Source: G963556115 sp963675945
GTDB taxonomy: Bacteria > Planctomycetota > SZUA-567
Reading direction: 5' to 3'
Length of the DNA: 64,000 bases
NCBI GenBank assembly: GCA_963675945.1
Contig: OY780932.1
Location: 3,844,001-3,908,000, forward strand
Each line of letters begins with the position of its first letter. The stretch's first letter is position 1. This document shows, in pieces, positions 28,191-37,933 of this stretch. The notes under the pieces are model-generated. The model did not search any database. It was given only the letters and a program-made list of their open reading frames with translations, and had not been told where the DNA came from. Both the position numbers and the translations under genes were made by a program.

Positions 28191-28963
28191 GGCTTATTAT
28201 AAAACAACAATTTATCTGAATCTTCATCATCTTCTCCAGTAAAAAATGGTGAAGTTTTATAATACGAAGTTTCGAGTGATCTTCCTTTTAATTTTCCCCA
28301 AAAATATGATGATATAAGATTCCCCGGCTGTTTTGCAGGGGCGATTACTGGTAATTTATTCAATCCTCTCCAAGCCAAACCTCCTACTTTATTAAAAATT
28401 CTCTTACCAACTATGCTAACACCCTTACCAATTGCTGCATTACCTGTGACAAACCAAACTAATTCTAGAATTCTATCTTTTAGCATAAAATCAGAAATAT
28501 TATCAGGGTGTACCGCAACCTGCATCATTTTCATTTCAGTCTTAACTCGAGAAGCGACAGAATACGTAAAAATATCTGCAAATATATCATTCAACAACTT
28601 TTTTGAGTGCATCACATAAGCATCAGCATCGCCTTTTTCTATAAGCTCATTGACAAATATTTCCTCGGCAATCTCCTGCCCCAAAGCAATCCTTGTATTT
28701 GCTCTAAAATCATTTTTATCTCCATGTACATCTCTTAACCAATTAACCCCTTGCCCAAAAGGTAAAAGGACCTTATTATATGACATATTTCCAAACGGGG
28801 ATTCAAGATAATGTACATTTTCATTTGATTTACCAAAGTTGTTCTTATAAAGAACATAGTTTTTTCTCATTACGTCAAGATCAATTTCAGCAATTTTATT
28901 AATAATAATTTCTGTCTTCACGCTCGAAGACAGACGAGGAAGCCCCAACTCCCAGTATTTCAA
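28187..28963 (-). pseudogene. 3' fragment of the broken repeat-protein gene
   Basis: The open frame begins at a TTG inside another coding frame, and its first ATG is about 30 codons in. That fits a frameshifted remnant of the 31595-start gene better than an independent gene. It encodes about 258 residues, with a hydrophobic stretch (ILELVWFVTGNAAIGKG) around 165-180 and an acidic tail. The region is much more AT-rich than the 5' part. Function unknown. It could be a separate live gene if an internal start is used. Confidence 0.5.
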
Positions 28964-29135
28964 TTAACTCCAATGTTAAATCCCTATACTTCTCTCGATG
29001 CAACTCAGGTATATCCAAATCATCCATCAAGTACGTTATATCATCATCCCCAAAGTTTACCCACATAAAGACCAAGACTGTATCGATGTCAGCTATGAAA
29101 TATCCCCACGTAAAAAGATAGGCGTTAAAATCTCT

Positions 29136-29687
29136 TCAGACAACTATTTCATTCGAATTCTTCACTATCTCTTTATAATACTCAGGACTTTTTCGAATCA
29201 TCTCTGCATCAAATTCAACACCTGGCTTTTTATAATGCTCTATCGCATAAATATTACGTAATAGACTACTATAATACTCACTCTCCACCGTATGCAACTT
29301 ATCATAAATTTTTATCACATATACAGGATTCCTCCAACGATTATAATTCTTTTGTAATCCTTCTATTCCGATATTATCAATAAAGCGATTCTTAAGATTT
29401 TCCCGATCCTCATCATTAAGATTCTCCCCTCCTTCTAAGCTGTTAATATAATCTTCAGCTAATTTACTCAAACCCCATTTCGCACTATCCCACTCTAAGC
29501 TTAGCTCAGTAGTCCCCCTTTTAGCCGACTCCATTTCTAAAGCACGGCCAACTTCATTAAATGATTCAGGAATATAGAATAATAATTTATCCTCAAAATT
29601 ACTATTAGTAACCTCAAGACGCTTAATTAATATTAACTTCCAAATCTTTCCTATTACGCTCACCATTTGTTGTTGGATATTTATCAC
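29136..29687 (-). pseudogene. Middle fragment of the broken repeat-protein gene
   Basis: From about 29620 this frame encodes sequence similar to the first repeat of the upstream fragment: EDYINSLEGGENLNDEDRENL matches VERVITEVLGEQGIELDEGS, and KIYDKLHTVE matches YYDKFKAGSF. The first 23 codons are out of the ancestral frame. A TGA at 29136-29138 ends it, yet the same frame continues open for about 78 more codons (to 28899) with protein-like sequence. Confidence 0.55.
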
Positions 29688-29720
29688 CTACATAATCTAT
29701 CAACTTATTAGTTATAAGCC

Positions 29721-31595
29721 TTACCTCTTCATCTGAATAACTATTCTTATCAGCCAACTCCTTAACAAAAACCCGTATATAAAAACCCGTATATCATTAG
29801 TAGATAATTGCTTAACAGCATCAATATCAGGATACTCTTTATCAAACGCCTCCTCCATTCTAAAATAATCGGTATAATACCCTATATTCTTCTTTAACCC
29901 CTCGCGGTACCGCGCTCTCACCGCCGTAAGCGCCGCCTCCTCGCCCTGCTTCTGCAAGATTCGCTTCTCCTCAGCAGTAAGCTCGATAAATCCTGTCCGC
30001 GATCTAGCCAGCTTCAAAATTTCCCTTCCCACCCCTCGCGGTTGCTCCTCATCTTCAAAACCGGCAAGATACCCCTCTTCCTCCTCCTCACTCAATCCCG
30101 CCTGACTCACTACTCTATCCATTTTCTGCACAGTAAAGTCCGGTACCGACGCTGTCCGCCCCCTACCCTCTTCACACGCCAGATCATATGCCCGGTCAGC
30201 AAGTATTTCCCCCAACTCCTCCTTTGCAGCCGCTCCAAGCTTCTCACTCCCCGCCAACTCCTCTAGAAAACTTCCAGCCTTAAACTTGTCATAATACGCA
30301 TACGGATCAACTGCCGCCGCAATATCGCCCCTCAGCTTCGCTTCCGCTTCACGCCTAATCCGTACAAACCTCGCTTCCCCAATCACCAACTCCTTGGCCG
30401 CCGCCAGCCTCTGCTGAGCCGTTGCCGCATTATCCAACTTATTCCTTACCCGCAAAAACACCTCCCGCCTGCTCCCCTCATCAAGTTCAATCCCCTGCTC
30501 TCCCAGCACCTCTGTTATCACCCTCTCCACCGCCGCGTCCTCAGCCCTATAGTCACTTGCAAATACATCCTTCTGCTTGTTACCTGCCTGCAAGTCCCCT
30601 TCTTCCCGCTGCACAAAGGTCTCCGGATAATCCTGCGCAACCAGCCCAGGTAACTCCTCTCTCAAAAATTCCGTCTCTTCGCCGCTCAGCTTATTCTGCT
30701 CCGCCCACCTCTCTGCAAAGTCACGTATCCCGCTCTTCGTCAAGTCCTTCACCCGTTTAATATCCGGAAAAGTATCATCAAACACCTCCTTCAGGTCATA
30801 CAGGTTAGTACTATTCTGTACATTCTGCTCAAACTCCAAGCGCTGCCGCTCCGCCGCCGCCGCCTGCACCTCGGGAACCGCGCCCTCACCCTGCGAACTT
30901 ATCCGTGCCTTCTCTGCCACGGTCAGTGTCGGCCGCCCCGTCAGCGCTTTAGCCTTATTCAAAATCCACTGACCCTGCCCAGAGTCATCAAAACGTCCCA
31001 AGACCTCCTTCTCTCTCCGTTCATCAATGGCAGAATCAAGCTCAATCTTGTCTATCAATTTTACCGGGTCATACGCTGCTACTCCCGCCGCCCCTGTTCT
31101 CGCAGACTCAACTCTCACCCCACCTGCTCCCGCCGTTATCCCAGCCGCCTGCTCAACAGTTCCACCAATTCCCGCGCCACCCGTACCCACGTTACCCTGC
31201 ACCGTATTCGGCTCGAATTTAGAACCGTCATACTGTTTATAAACTGTACCCCTATTCGCCTCTACCCTCTCCTCACTCTCACCTGTCAGTTGCTGACGCT
31301 GCCTAGCAACCATTCCCGCTACAGGCTGCACATTACTCCCACCCCAAAAATTTTGTACCCAGCCGACTCCGCCCCCGGCTGCACTCGCAGTATTTCCAAT
31401 ACCTCCAGTATCTCCTGTATTTCCTACATTCCCGCCAAGCTCAATTCCTGCGCTTTTAGGCGCAAACAACTTCATCTTCTGCATATAATTACCACTAAGC
31501 ATATCATTAAAGTCAATAAACGTACCCGGATTCATCACCCTTCCAGCCCAGCCATAATCCTTCTTCACGCCCATACCACCCTTAAACTTATCCAT
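29721..31595 (-). CDS. 5' part of a large repeat-containing protein, truncated by frameshift
   Basis: 624 residues remain. Residues 50-165 are rich in Gly, Ala and Val. The rest is helical and charged, with two copies of a long repeat starting at about 211 (ILNKAKALTG) and 526 (ILKLARSRTG), each with a DDTFPDIKRVKDLT- or DKEYPDIDAVKQLS-type core. A 14-bp tandem duplication at 29767-29794 shifts the frame after residue 605, and the last 19 residues are out of frame. The start follows GGAGAGGAG and overlaps the upstream gene by 8 bp. No signal peptide or recognised domain; a phage or appendage structural protein is possible but unproven. Confidence 0.6.
   Translation of the reverse strand: MDKFKGGMGVKKDYGWAGRVMNPGTFIDFNDMLSGNYMQKMKLFAPKSAGIELGGNVGNTGDTGGIGNTASAAGGGVGWVQNFWGGSNVQPVAGMVARQRQQLTGESEERVEANRGTVYKQYDGSKFEPNTVQGNVGTGGAGIGGTVEQAAGITAGAGGVRVESARTGAAGVAAYDPVKLIDKIELDSAIDERREKEVLGRFDDSGQGQWILNKAKALTGRPTLTVAEKARISSQGEGAVPEVQAAAAERQRLEFEQNVQNSTNLYDLKEVFDDTFPDIKRVKDLTKSGIRDFAERWAEQNKLSGEETEFLREELPGLVAQDYPETFVQREEGDLQAGNKQKDVFASDYRAEDAAVERVITEVLGEQGIELDEGSRREVFLRVRNKLDNAATAQQRLAAAKELVIGEARFVRIRREAEAKLRGDIAAAVDPYAYYDKFKAGSFLEELAGSEKLGAAAKEELGEILADRAYDLACEEGRGRTASVPDFTVQKMDRVVSQAGLSEEEEEGYLAGFEDEEQPRGVGREILKLARSRTGFIELTAEEKRILQKQGEEAALTAVRARYREGLKKNIGYYTDYFRMEEAFDKEYPDIDAVKQLSTNDIRVFIYGFLLRSWLIRIVIQMKR
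29767..29794. repeat. 14-bp perfect tandem duplication
   Basis: The unit AAAAACCCGTATAT occurs twice, at 29767-29780 and 29781-29794. Removing one copy restores a reading frame whose product (VKELADKNSYSDEEV...) aligns with the first internal repeat of the same protein. The duplication is thus very likely a recent inactivating mutation. Confidence 0.9.
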
Positions 31596-32466
31596 TCTTC
31601 TCCTCTCCCAGCATCAACTGCACCCGTTCAATCTCCAACCCCTCAACCCGTCTCAATTCATTCCGTACCCGCTGCTGCAACTCTACCGGCAACTCCAGAT
31701 ACAGCTTCTCCGCCTCGGTCTTCTTCGCCCCCCGAATCTTCTTGACGCACTCCTCCACCTTCCTCCCCGCCTTCAACTTCTCCCTCAGCTCCATTATAAT
31801 GTTACTTCCCAGCATCACCTTGTACTCTGTCAGCCTTCTCTCGGCCTCGCTCCACTCTCTCTTCTCAATCAGCCTCCCGAATAACCACTGCACCAGGCTG
31901 TAAATTTGCTCCCGAGCATACCCCTCTCGCTCCTCACGACTATATTTCTCATTCTCTGCAATCTCAGCCTCCGCCGCTGCATACACCTCCTCAAGCCGTA
32001 CCCTTTCCCACTCCCCCGCCTCCACTGCATCAAACGCCCGCTTAAGCTGCAGGTTAGTCCGCCTTGCCCGTGCTTCCTCCTGCTCCTCTGTCTTTTTCTT
32101 CTCCCGCAATCGTTCAAAAACTCTCTTTGCTTCCCTTCGCTCACTCTCCCGCAGCCTTTCCACCAGTGCCCGCGCCCCTAAAGTTCTCTGCTTCTGCTGC
32201 AAACTCCGGTACTCCTCCTCAAGGATTACTAAATAATCCTCCTCCTGCTGTTCTAGCTTCTCCCGACTTACCCCACCCGCCGCCTGCACTATCCGCTCCC
32301 GTAGCTCTGTAAACCGCTGCAAAGCCCCCTGACACTGCTTATACACCCTCTGCTTACTCTCCTCCGGTATTCGCAGAGCCCAAACCTCTTCTTCCAAAGA
32401 GAATTCTTTCCATTCCAAGTTCAACGCCTGCTGCATCCCTCTACCCCAACTACTCTCAACACTCAT
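31588..32466 (-). CDS. Coiled-coil protein, unknown function
   Basis: A 292-residue soluble protein, almost entirely charged alpha-helix with heptad-like Glu, Arg, Leu and Gln patterns (about 70-190 and 205-290). No signal peptide, membrane helix or known domain. ATG 32466 sits five bases after AGGAGG; the ATG at 32490 lacks this. Its 3' end overlaps the start of the repeat protein by eight bases, so the pair form one operon. It may be a structural or chaperone-like partner of the repeat protein. Confidence 0.6.
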   Translation of the reverse strand: MSVESSWGRGMQQALNLEWKEFSLEEEVWALRIPEESKQRVYKQCQGALQRFTELRERIVQAAGGVSREKLEQQEEDYLVILEEEYRSLQQKQRTLGARALVERLRESERREAKRVFERLREKKKTEEQEEARARRTNLQLKRAFDAVEAGEWERVRLEEVYAAAEAEIAENEKYSREEREGYAREQIYSLVQWLFGRLIEKREWSEAERRLTEYKVMLGSNIIMELREKLKAGRKVEECVKKIRGAKKTEAEKLYLELPVELQQRVRNELRRVEGLEIERVQLMLGEEKNG

Positions 32467-32881
32467 ACCTTCCTCCTCAGCCATCACCAATAATTATGCC
32501 TAACGACGTAACTTCGAATTCAACCTACCATTAAAACCATATTTGTCAAGCAATTTTTTACGCCTTTTTACTAAAGTTAAACCACGCCCTTCCTGGCATC
32601 ACCCCTAAAATATCACAACACCATACAACAAAATAAGTTACAACATAATAAATTACCCCCACACATAACTACAAATCATTTATCAAGATCATTTTTTAAT
32701 AAAAAACTGATCTTACCTTATCCCCCCCCAAAAAAAAGCCAAAACATAATCACCTGCTCACGTGATCACGCGGCAGGAAGAAATACGCCATACCTCAAAC
32801 CCTATGGTATGAGACAGACTTATATAATTTTTATTGGAAAATATAACTACTTAGAAGTGTAAACACAACCGCGAAACTCTC
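32467..32881. other. AT-rich intergenic region with C8-A8 tract
   Basis: No gene is visible. It contains eight C followed by eight A at 32722-32737 and the 10-bp palindrome CGTGATCACG near 32762-32771. The promoter of the coiled-coil gene probably lies near its left end. Confidence 0.5.
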
Positions 32882-33655
32882 TCATTCGCCCCGGTGCAGC
32901 CTATCAGCTAAAAAATTTGATAGACTTGGATTAGACAAGATCTTCTTATAGGTATCATCAACATCATACGCTACCCGCCGGTACTCAATTCGTTTATCCC
33001 GACATATCAGATAGCTCGCCTCACAGTACAGATCCCTGGGCTGCCCCACCGACCCAACATTGATCAGATATTTCTTCCCTTTTATCAGCTCAAATCCGCC
33101 TAGAATCTCCTGTGGAGTGATAAAATCATAATCCTCGGTTATTATCCCCGGAATGTGGGTATGCCCACAGAAACAGATATGTTCCATCTGTTTGAATATA
33201 TCATCAAGCTTACGCCTCCCGGCCTTATAGACCTCATAGGTATCCTGCTCATCAACATATTCATTTATTGGATTCCGCGGCGAACCATGCACAAACAGCA
33301 TACCGTCTTCAGAGTAATAACTCGGCAGGTGGCGCAGAAAATTCCAGTTTGTCCGCACCTCGCTGGAGAAGAGGCGCAGGCTCTTCAAACTCTTCTTGGT
33401 CCAAAGAATCGCGTCATGCGCGACCTTATTAAACCCCTCTGGATACTCGATAGCTGCCTGATCATGGTTCCCTTTTACCACAATATTACACCTGCGCCGC
33501 ACCAGGCTTAGCGTCTGTTTCGGTTCCGGGCCATACCCCACGATATCACCCAAGCAGATAATCCGCTCCGCACCGACTGACTCGATATCAGCAAGTACCG
33601 CCTCCAGAGCTGCCAGATTGGCATGGATATCACTTATCACCGCAAAACACCCCAT
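32882..33655 (-). CDS. Metallophosphoesterase (YfcE/MPP-like)
   Basis: A 257-residue calcineurin-like phosphoesterase. All metal-binding motifs are present: SDIHAN, GDIVGYGP, GNHD, VHGSPRNP and GHTHIP, with INVGSVGQPRD near the end. The GSVGQPR motif marks the small-phosphodiesterase/MPP group; the natural substrate cannot be told. It starts 34 bases after the dapA stop on the same strand and is probably co-transcribed. Confidence 0.9.
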   Translation of the reverse strand: MGCFAVISDIHANLAALEAVLADIESVGAERIICLGDIVGYGPEPKQTLSLVRRRCNIVVKGNHDQAAIEYPEGFNKVAHDAILWTKKSLKSLRLFSSEVRTNWNFLRHLPSYYSEDGMLFVHGSPRNPINEYVDEQDTYEVYKAGRRKLDDIFKQMEHICFCGHTHIPGIITEDYDFITPQEILGGFELIKGKKYLINVGSVGQPRDLYCEASYLICRDKRIEYRRVAYDVDDTYKKILSNPSLSNFLADRLHRGE

Positions 33656-33689
33656 AGCGGATTACCCCCACGCTAAAACCGAAAATTAT

Positions 33690-34565
33690 TTAGATCAATT
33701 CATGCTTTTTCAATACTGTTTTCAACCTCTCTACCGTCGACTCCAGCGGTCTGGTAAGCGGCATACGCAGGTTACACTCGGCTTTACCCATCAACTCCAG
33801 TGCCATCTTGACTGGCAGTGGATTAGTCTCAAAGAACATCGCCCTGCAGAGTTCAATAATCTTATAATGCAGCTCACGCGCCTTGGGATAATCCTCCGCC
33901 AGCATCGCCGTACACAGCGCTTTGACCTCTCCTGGGATAATATTCCCCACCACACTCACTACCCCCTTACCGCCTACCGCACCCATCGGTAACGTCAGCA
34001 TATCATCACCGGACAATACCTCAATATCACATTTCTGCAGAATCTCAGTCACCTGATCCACCGAACCACAAGCCTCTTTGATACAGACGACATTCTCAAT
34101 CTCATTATACATTCGCGCAATCGTATCCGCCAGCATCTTTATTCCTGTACGTCCAGGAACGTTATACAGCATCACCGGCACCTGAGCCGCTTCCGCTACC
34201 GCCTTATAATGCTGAAACTGCCCTTCAGGCGTTGGCTTGTTATAATACGGACTAATCACCAATACTCCATCCACACCAACCTCTCTGGCGTAGCAGCTCA
34301 ATTCCACCGCTTCTCGAGTATTATTACTCCCGGTACCCGCGATCACCTTGACCCGTTTTCCAACCGCTTCCACCGAATATTTTATCACCGCCTTCTGCTC
34401 CTCGTGTGAGAGGGTAGCGGCTTCACCTGTACATCCAGTTGGTAGGATCCCGTCAGTACCTGCTTGGATATGCCATTCAATAAGTTCCCCAAGCTTGGCA
34501 TAATCGACCTCAGTTCCATCCTTGGTAAACGGCGTAACTATCGCAACATTACTTCCAGCAAACAT
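33690..34565 (-). CDS. dapA: 4-Hydroxy-tetrahydrodipicolinate synthase
   Basis: It condenses pyruvate with aspartate semialdehyde in the lysine and diaminopimelate pathway. The 291-residue length is typical. Visible motifs are the TGCTGEA phosphate/pyruvate loop, the YNVPGRTG strand with the catalytic Tyr, and the Schiff-base Lys in VVCIKEACG. The first residues (MFAGSNVAIVTPF) match the family. It is upstream of the phosphoesterase and downstream of the symporter on the same strand. Confidence 0.95.
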   Translation of the reverse strand: MFAGSNVAIVTPFTKDGTEVDYAKLGELIEWHIQAGTDGILPTGCTGEAATLSHEEQKAVIKYSVEAVGKRVKVIAGTGSNNTREAVELSCYAREVGVDGVLVISPYYNKPTPEGQFQHYKAVAEAAQVPVMLYNVPGRTGIKMLADTIARMYNEIENVVCIKEACGSVDQVTEILQKCDIEVLSGDDMLTLPMGAVGGKGVVSVVGNIIPGEVKALCTAMLAEDYPKARELHYKIIELCRAMFFETNPLPVKMALELMGKAECNLRMPLTRPLESTVERLKTVLKKHELI

Positions 34566-34701
34566 AGATTCTCCTATTCTCAGTGATAAATAAATGCGGT
34601 TAATTCGATTATATATATCTACCGCCGATTGTAAATAGAAATAGCCCTTTTTGCATTATTATAATTATCCTGCAAATAACTATTATCACACTTTCATCCG
34701 G

Positions 34702-36315
34702 CTAAACCTCCACCTGCCTCGACTTGACAACCTTCAGCATATATATCAAGCATCCGACACTCTGCACCAGACTCAGCCCCACAAAATACCATATCCAATC
34801 CGGAAACCAGAGATGTACCCCGGTCGCATATGCTATCTTGAACGGCGCCAACGCCAGCAGTAAGAGCGCTCCCATCCCCAAAGTCACTAATACCCCTTTG
34901 CGACCTACTTTAAATTCAGGAACAAGCCATAATTGAGCCGCCAGATACACCAGTGTACTCACCAGCATCACCGGCATCGCCGAGAACTCACTCCCAAAGT
35001 CCAGAAATTTAAAGTGATAAAGTAATACCAACCCCAGCCCCGCCAGAATCGAGAGCACCCCGCTCAGCGCTCTTGCCCGCTCTTGCAGATACAGTCCGAA
35101 GATTACACTGGGAAAGAGTACCGCTAGACCGGTAAAAGCGGTCAATCCGAGCCGCAAAATTGTCGTATCACAGGTTATAGCGATGAACAACCCTGCTCCT
35201 GCCAGCCCCACGACCAAGCCCCGGTTCATCCAACGCCAGCGGCCAATCCTCTCTAGACCGCATAATGGCAATAGATCTCGACTGAAGATTGAGCTAAGAG
35301 TTAAAAGTTGAGAGTCCATAGTCGACATCAGAGCCGCCAGCCCCGCCGTCAAGACCAGGGTGCCAAAGAGATCTCCTCCGATATGCTCCAGAAGTAACGG
35401 CATGATCGAATCACTCATGCCAGTATCCAGTCCTGGGAATATCAGGTTCCCTAGCGCCCCAAGGGAGATAGGAATGATAAAGATAATACTGCACAGCAAG
35501 GGGTAAGACACGCTGCATACCTGTAGCGCTCTAGGTGAAGAAGCTGCGTAAAAGCGCTGAAATATCTGGGGAAACATCGGGTCACAGAAGAACCAGAGAA
35601 AGATATAACCGCCGAGTAAGAGCGGCGTATACACCCCGCCGACCCCCTGACGGCTGAGTAACTCCGGCTCAATCCGTGCCAACGCCCCAAAGGCAAGCCC
35701 CAGCCCGCCAAAGTGGCTCGCTACCAGCCCCAGACAGAGCAGGAGCAAGATCAGCATCAAGCCGCCTTGAAAGATATCGGTGAGTACTATCGCCTTCAGA
35801 CCACCACGCAGGGTATAAAGAATTATTATAAGTGTAGTAATACCCGCCCCGATAGCCGGATTCAATCCGAAGAGCTGGTGCAGCACCTTGCCGGCGGCAT
35901 ATGGCTGCAGAGCCAAATACGGCAGAGTAAAACAAATCAGTACAAGAGAGAATAGAACCGACAGGAAACGATTATTGTATAATCGGTGAATCATCTCCGC
36001 CGGGGTCACCAATCCGTAACGCTTACCAAGCTCCCATATTTTTCCGCCGATCAGGATAAAGGTCAGAGCCATAAACCCGGTACCGAATCCCATCACCGGG
36101 AAGAAAGCCAACCCTTGCCTGTAGCCTATCCCGCTGGTACCGAATATGGTAAACGCCGAGAGATTGGTCGCAACCATAGTCCCGGTCAAGAGGAACGGAC
36201 TCAATCGCCTGCCGGCGAGAAAATACGCCGTGCTCCGACTCCGTCTTCTGACCAAAAAACCAATACCCAATGAAACAACCAGATATACCGCCAGGATAAC
36301 AACTCTAACCATCAT
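34702..36315 (-). CDS. Sodium:solute symporter (SSS family)
   Basis: A 537-residue inner-membrane transporter that uses the Na+ gradient to import an unidentified solute. About thirteen hydrophobic helices are present. The N-terminal YFLAGRRLSPFLLTGTMVATNLSAFTIFG region and the unwound-helix segment GLAALMSTMDSQLLTLSSIFSRDL are typical of the family and include the Na+-site Ser/Thr cluster. ATG 36315 follows GAGGAG. A longer frame to 36417 would add an unlikely charged N-terminus. Confidence 0.92.
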   Translation of the reverse strand: MMVRVVILAVYLVVSLGIGFLVRRRSRSTAYFLAGRRLSPFLLTGTMVATNLSAFTIFGTSGIGYRQGLAFFPVMGFGTGFMALTFILIGGKIWELGKRYGLVTPAEMIHRLYNNRFLSVLFSLVLICFTLPYLALQPYAAGKVLHQLFGLNPAIGAGITTLIIILYTLRGGLKAIVLTDIFQGGLMLILLLLCLGLVASHFGGLGLAFGALARIEPELLSRQGVGGVYTPLLLGGYIFLWFFCDPMFPQIFQRFYAASSPRALQVCSVSYPLLCSIIFIIPISLGALGNLIFPGLDTGMSDSIMPLLLEHIGGDLFGTLVLTAGLAALMSTMDSQLLTLSSIFSRDLLPLCGLERIGRWRWMNRGLVVGLAGAGLFIAITCDTTILRLGLTAFTGLAVLFPSVIFGLYLQERARALSGVLSILAGLGLVLLYHFKFLDFGSEFSAMPVMLVSTLVYLAAQLWLVPEFKVGRKGVLVTLGMGALLLLALAPFKIAYATGVHLWFPDWIWYFVGLSLVQSVGCLIYMLKVVKSRQVEV

Positions 36316-36588
36316 CGCACTATACTCCTCTTCCTCCAACCCAACAAACCTGCCCACCCGCTCGGTGAACAGTATCAAGCTGGGATGGCTTACGCCTAGA
36401 GCATAGCTTGAAACCAAAGAGCAACTATCCCCTCCCCGCAGGAAGAGTACAAGTCTCTACGTTATTTTCGTTTACCCAAAATCAGCCCAAATCCAACCGT
36501 TACACATTCCTGTCCACACAAAAAAACAGAGAGCAGAACATAGACCAATTATAATTAAGTATAATCATAAATATTAAAAAGGCCAGGG

Positions 36589-37752
36589 CTAATCCAATTC
36601 TTCAACAAAATCCAGCCCCGCAAGCAGAGACCGCAGCGTTGCAGCCATTTTTTTACGCCTACTATCCAGTTCCACTTCGGAGACCGCCTGCGAAGCATAG
36701 ACCAGACTCCCTGCGAGTTTGAGCGCCTTACCCGGCGCAAATATGGTTATTACCTCCCGCCAGGTTCGCAGGTTCTGACCCGTTTCGGTCAATGTATAAT
36801 CTTCCCGCAAAGCCGGATAACCGTTTATAGTAATCAACTCCTTACTGTACCCCTCTCCCTCACGCTCCGCCAACTCATAAAAAAGTTCCGCCGCTTGCTG
36901 GCGAGCTTCTGCCGCACCAATACCAGCAGATACCGGCACCGACAAACTCGAGACAGTTATTTCTACCCCGGAATCCTTATCCCCCGGTTCCAGCACGAGT
37001 AAGCGTTCTCGCTCTGAATCATGCCGCACCGCCCAGCCCGCAGGTAACTCTAGCGCAAACTCAAACTCACTCACCCCCGGATACGCCGCAGACTCAATTC
37101 GCCGACCACCAGCTTCCACCCGGTCAGTCGCCCCAACCTCGACCCCAGAAAAATACCGCACACAACGCTCCGCCTCGGCCATAGCTGCAGCAATATCTGT
37201 AGTAACCGCCGTATACTCCAAGCTGTAGAGTTCTCCCGCTAGGAGAAACTGATAAATTATCCGTACCCGTTTGCTATCATGATTAACCGCGGTCGTATAA
37301 TCTGGCTCCAGCAGCATATACCCTACCACGCCTTCAGGCTCATCATACAGACTCTCAACGACAAATTCCTCGCCCTGCGTATACCTGCTGCCGAGCAACC
37401 GCGCCGTCTCGTCGATAAAGAAATCAGACTCAACCAACTCCTTTATACCACGAAAATCCTCAACCTCCAACCTACTGCCAGGCGCAACCAGAGCCGAAGG
37501 ATAGAGCTGCAAGTACCGGCTCAACTGCGTGAGTTCCCCGCGCAGATACAGCTCATACTCTTCCTCTGAAATGTACAACGCCAGCAAGCGCCCACCCACC
37601 GGCGACTGCAGTTGCAACACTCTCTGCTCCGGCAACGCCCTGTACCCTGGCAAAACCGGCATCGCCGATCCCTCTTCCTCAGCATTGATCCGCAGCATTA
37701 GCCCTAGAACCAAGAGCAGACCAAAGATCCCGTACAGTACTATTCTTCGCAT
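36589..37752 (-). CDS. Secreted modular protein, A-C architecture
   Basis: A 387-residue exported protein with a signal peptide (residues 1-24, cut near INAEE). The first module (about 30-205) matches module A of the paralogs (LPGYRALPEQ, LLALYISEEEYELYL, a TV/VEDFRGIKEL helix). The second (about 225-387) matches module C (YPGVSEFEFALELPAGW, LLVLEPGDKDSGVEITV, ITINGYPALREDYTL). It lacks the middle module. This is the last gene of the five-member array; function unknown. Confidence 0.65.
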   Translation of the reverse strand: MRRIVLYGIFGLLLVLGLMLRINAEEEGSAMPVLPGYRALPEQRVLQLQSPVGGRLLALYISEEEYELYLRGELTQLSRYLQLYPSALVAPGSRLEVEDFRGIKELVESDFFIDETARLLGSRYTQGEEFVVESLYDEPEGVVGYMLLEPDYTTAVNHDSKRVRIIYQFLLAGELYSLEYTAVTTDIAAAMAEAERCVRYFSGVEVGATDRVEAGGRRIESAAYPGVSEFEFALELPAGWAVRHDSERERLLVLEPGDKDSGVEITVSSLSVPVSAGIGAAEARQQAAELFYELAEREGEGYSKELITINGYPALREDYTLTETGQNLRTWREVITIFAPGKALKLAGSLVYASQAVSEVELDSRRKKMAATLRSLLAGLDFVEELD

Positions 37753-37787
37753 GCTTAGATTACACCTTGCTTAACCTTGAAATAAAT

Positions 37788-37823
37788 TTTCTCTAGTATA
37801 TAATTATCTTTATACTAGAGAAA
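37788..37823. terminator. 13-bp inverted repeat between two paralog genes
   Basis: TTTCTCTAGTATA at 37788-37800 and its exact complement at 37811-37823 flank a ten-base loop. It lies after the stop of the 37934-38548 gene. The stem is AT-rich and has no clean T-run, so it may be a terminator or an operator upstream of the 37752 start. Confidence 0.4.
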
Positions 37824-37933
37824 CAAAGAGAGACAGCCAAAATATCTGGTTACCCAGACACAGATACAATATCACATATCCACCTCTTACTAATTCCATC
37901 TTACCACTCTTACGCCTCAGCTAAATTCAGCAG

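Noticed and set aside
29136..29138. TGA read as selenocysteine
   Set aside because: The gene carries several frameshifts, no SECIS-like hairpin is evident directly after it, and decay explains the stop.
29767..29794. Programmed frameshifting at the duplicated unit
   Set aside because: An exact 14-bp tandem copy is a mutation footprint; no slippery heptamer plus downstream structure is needed.
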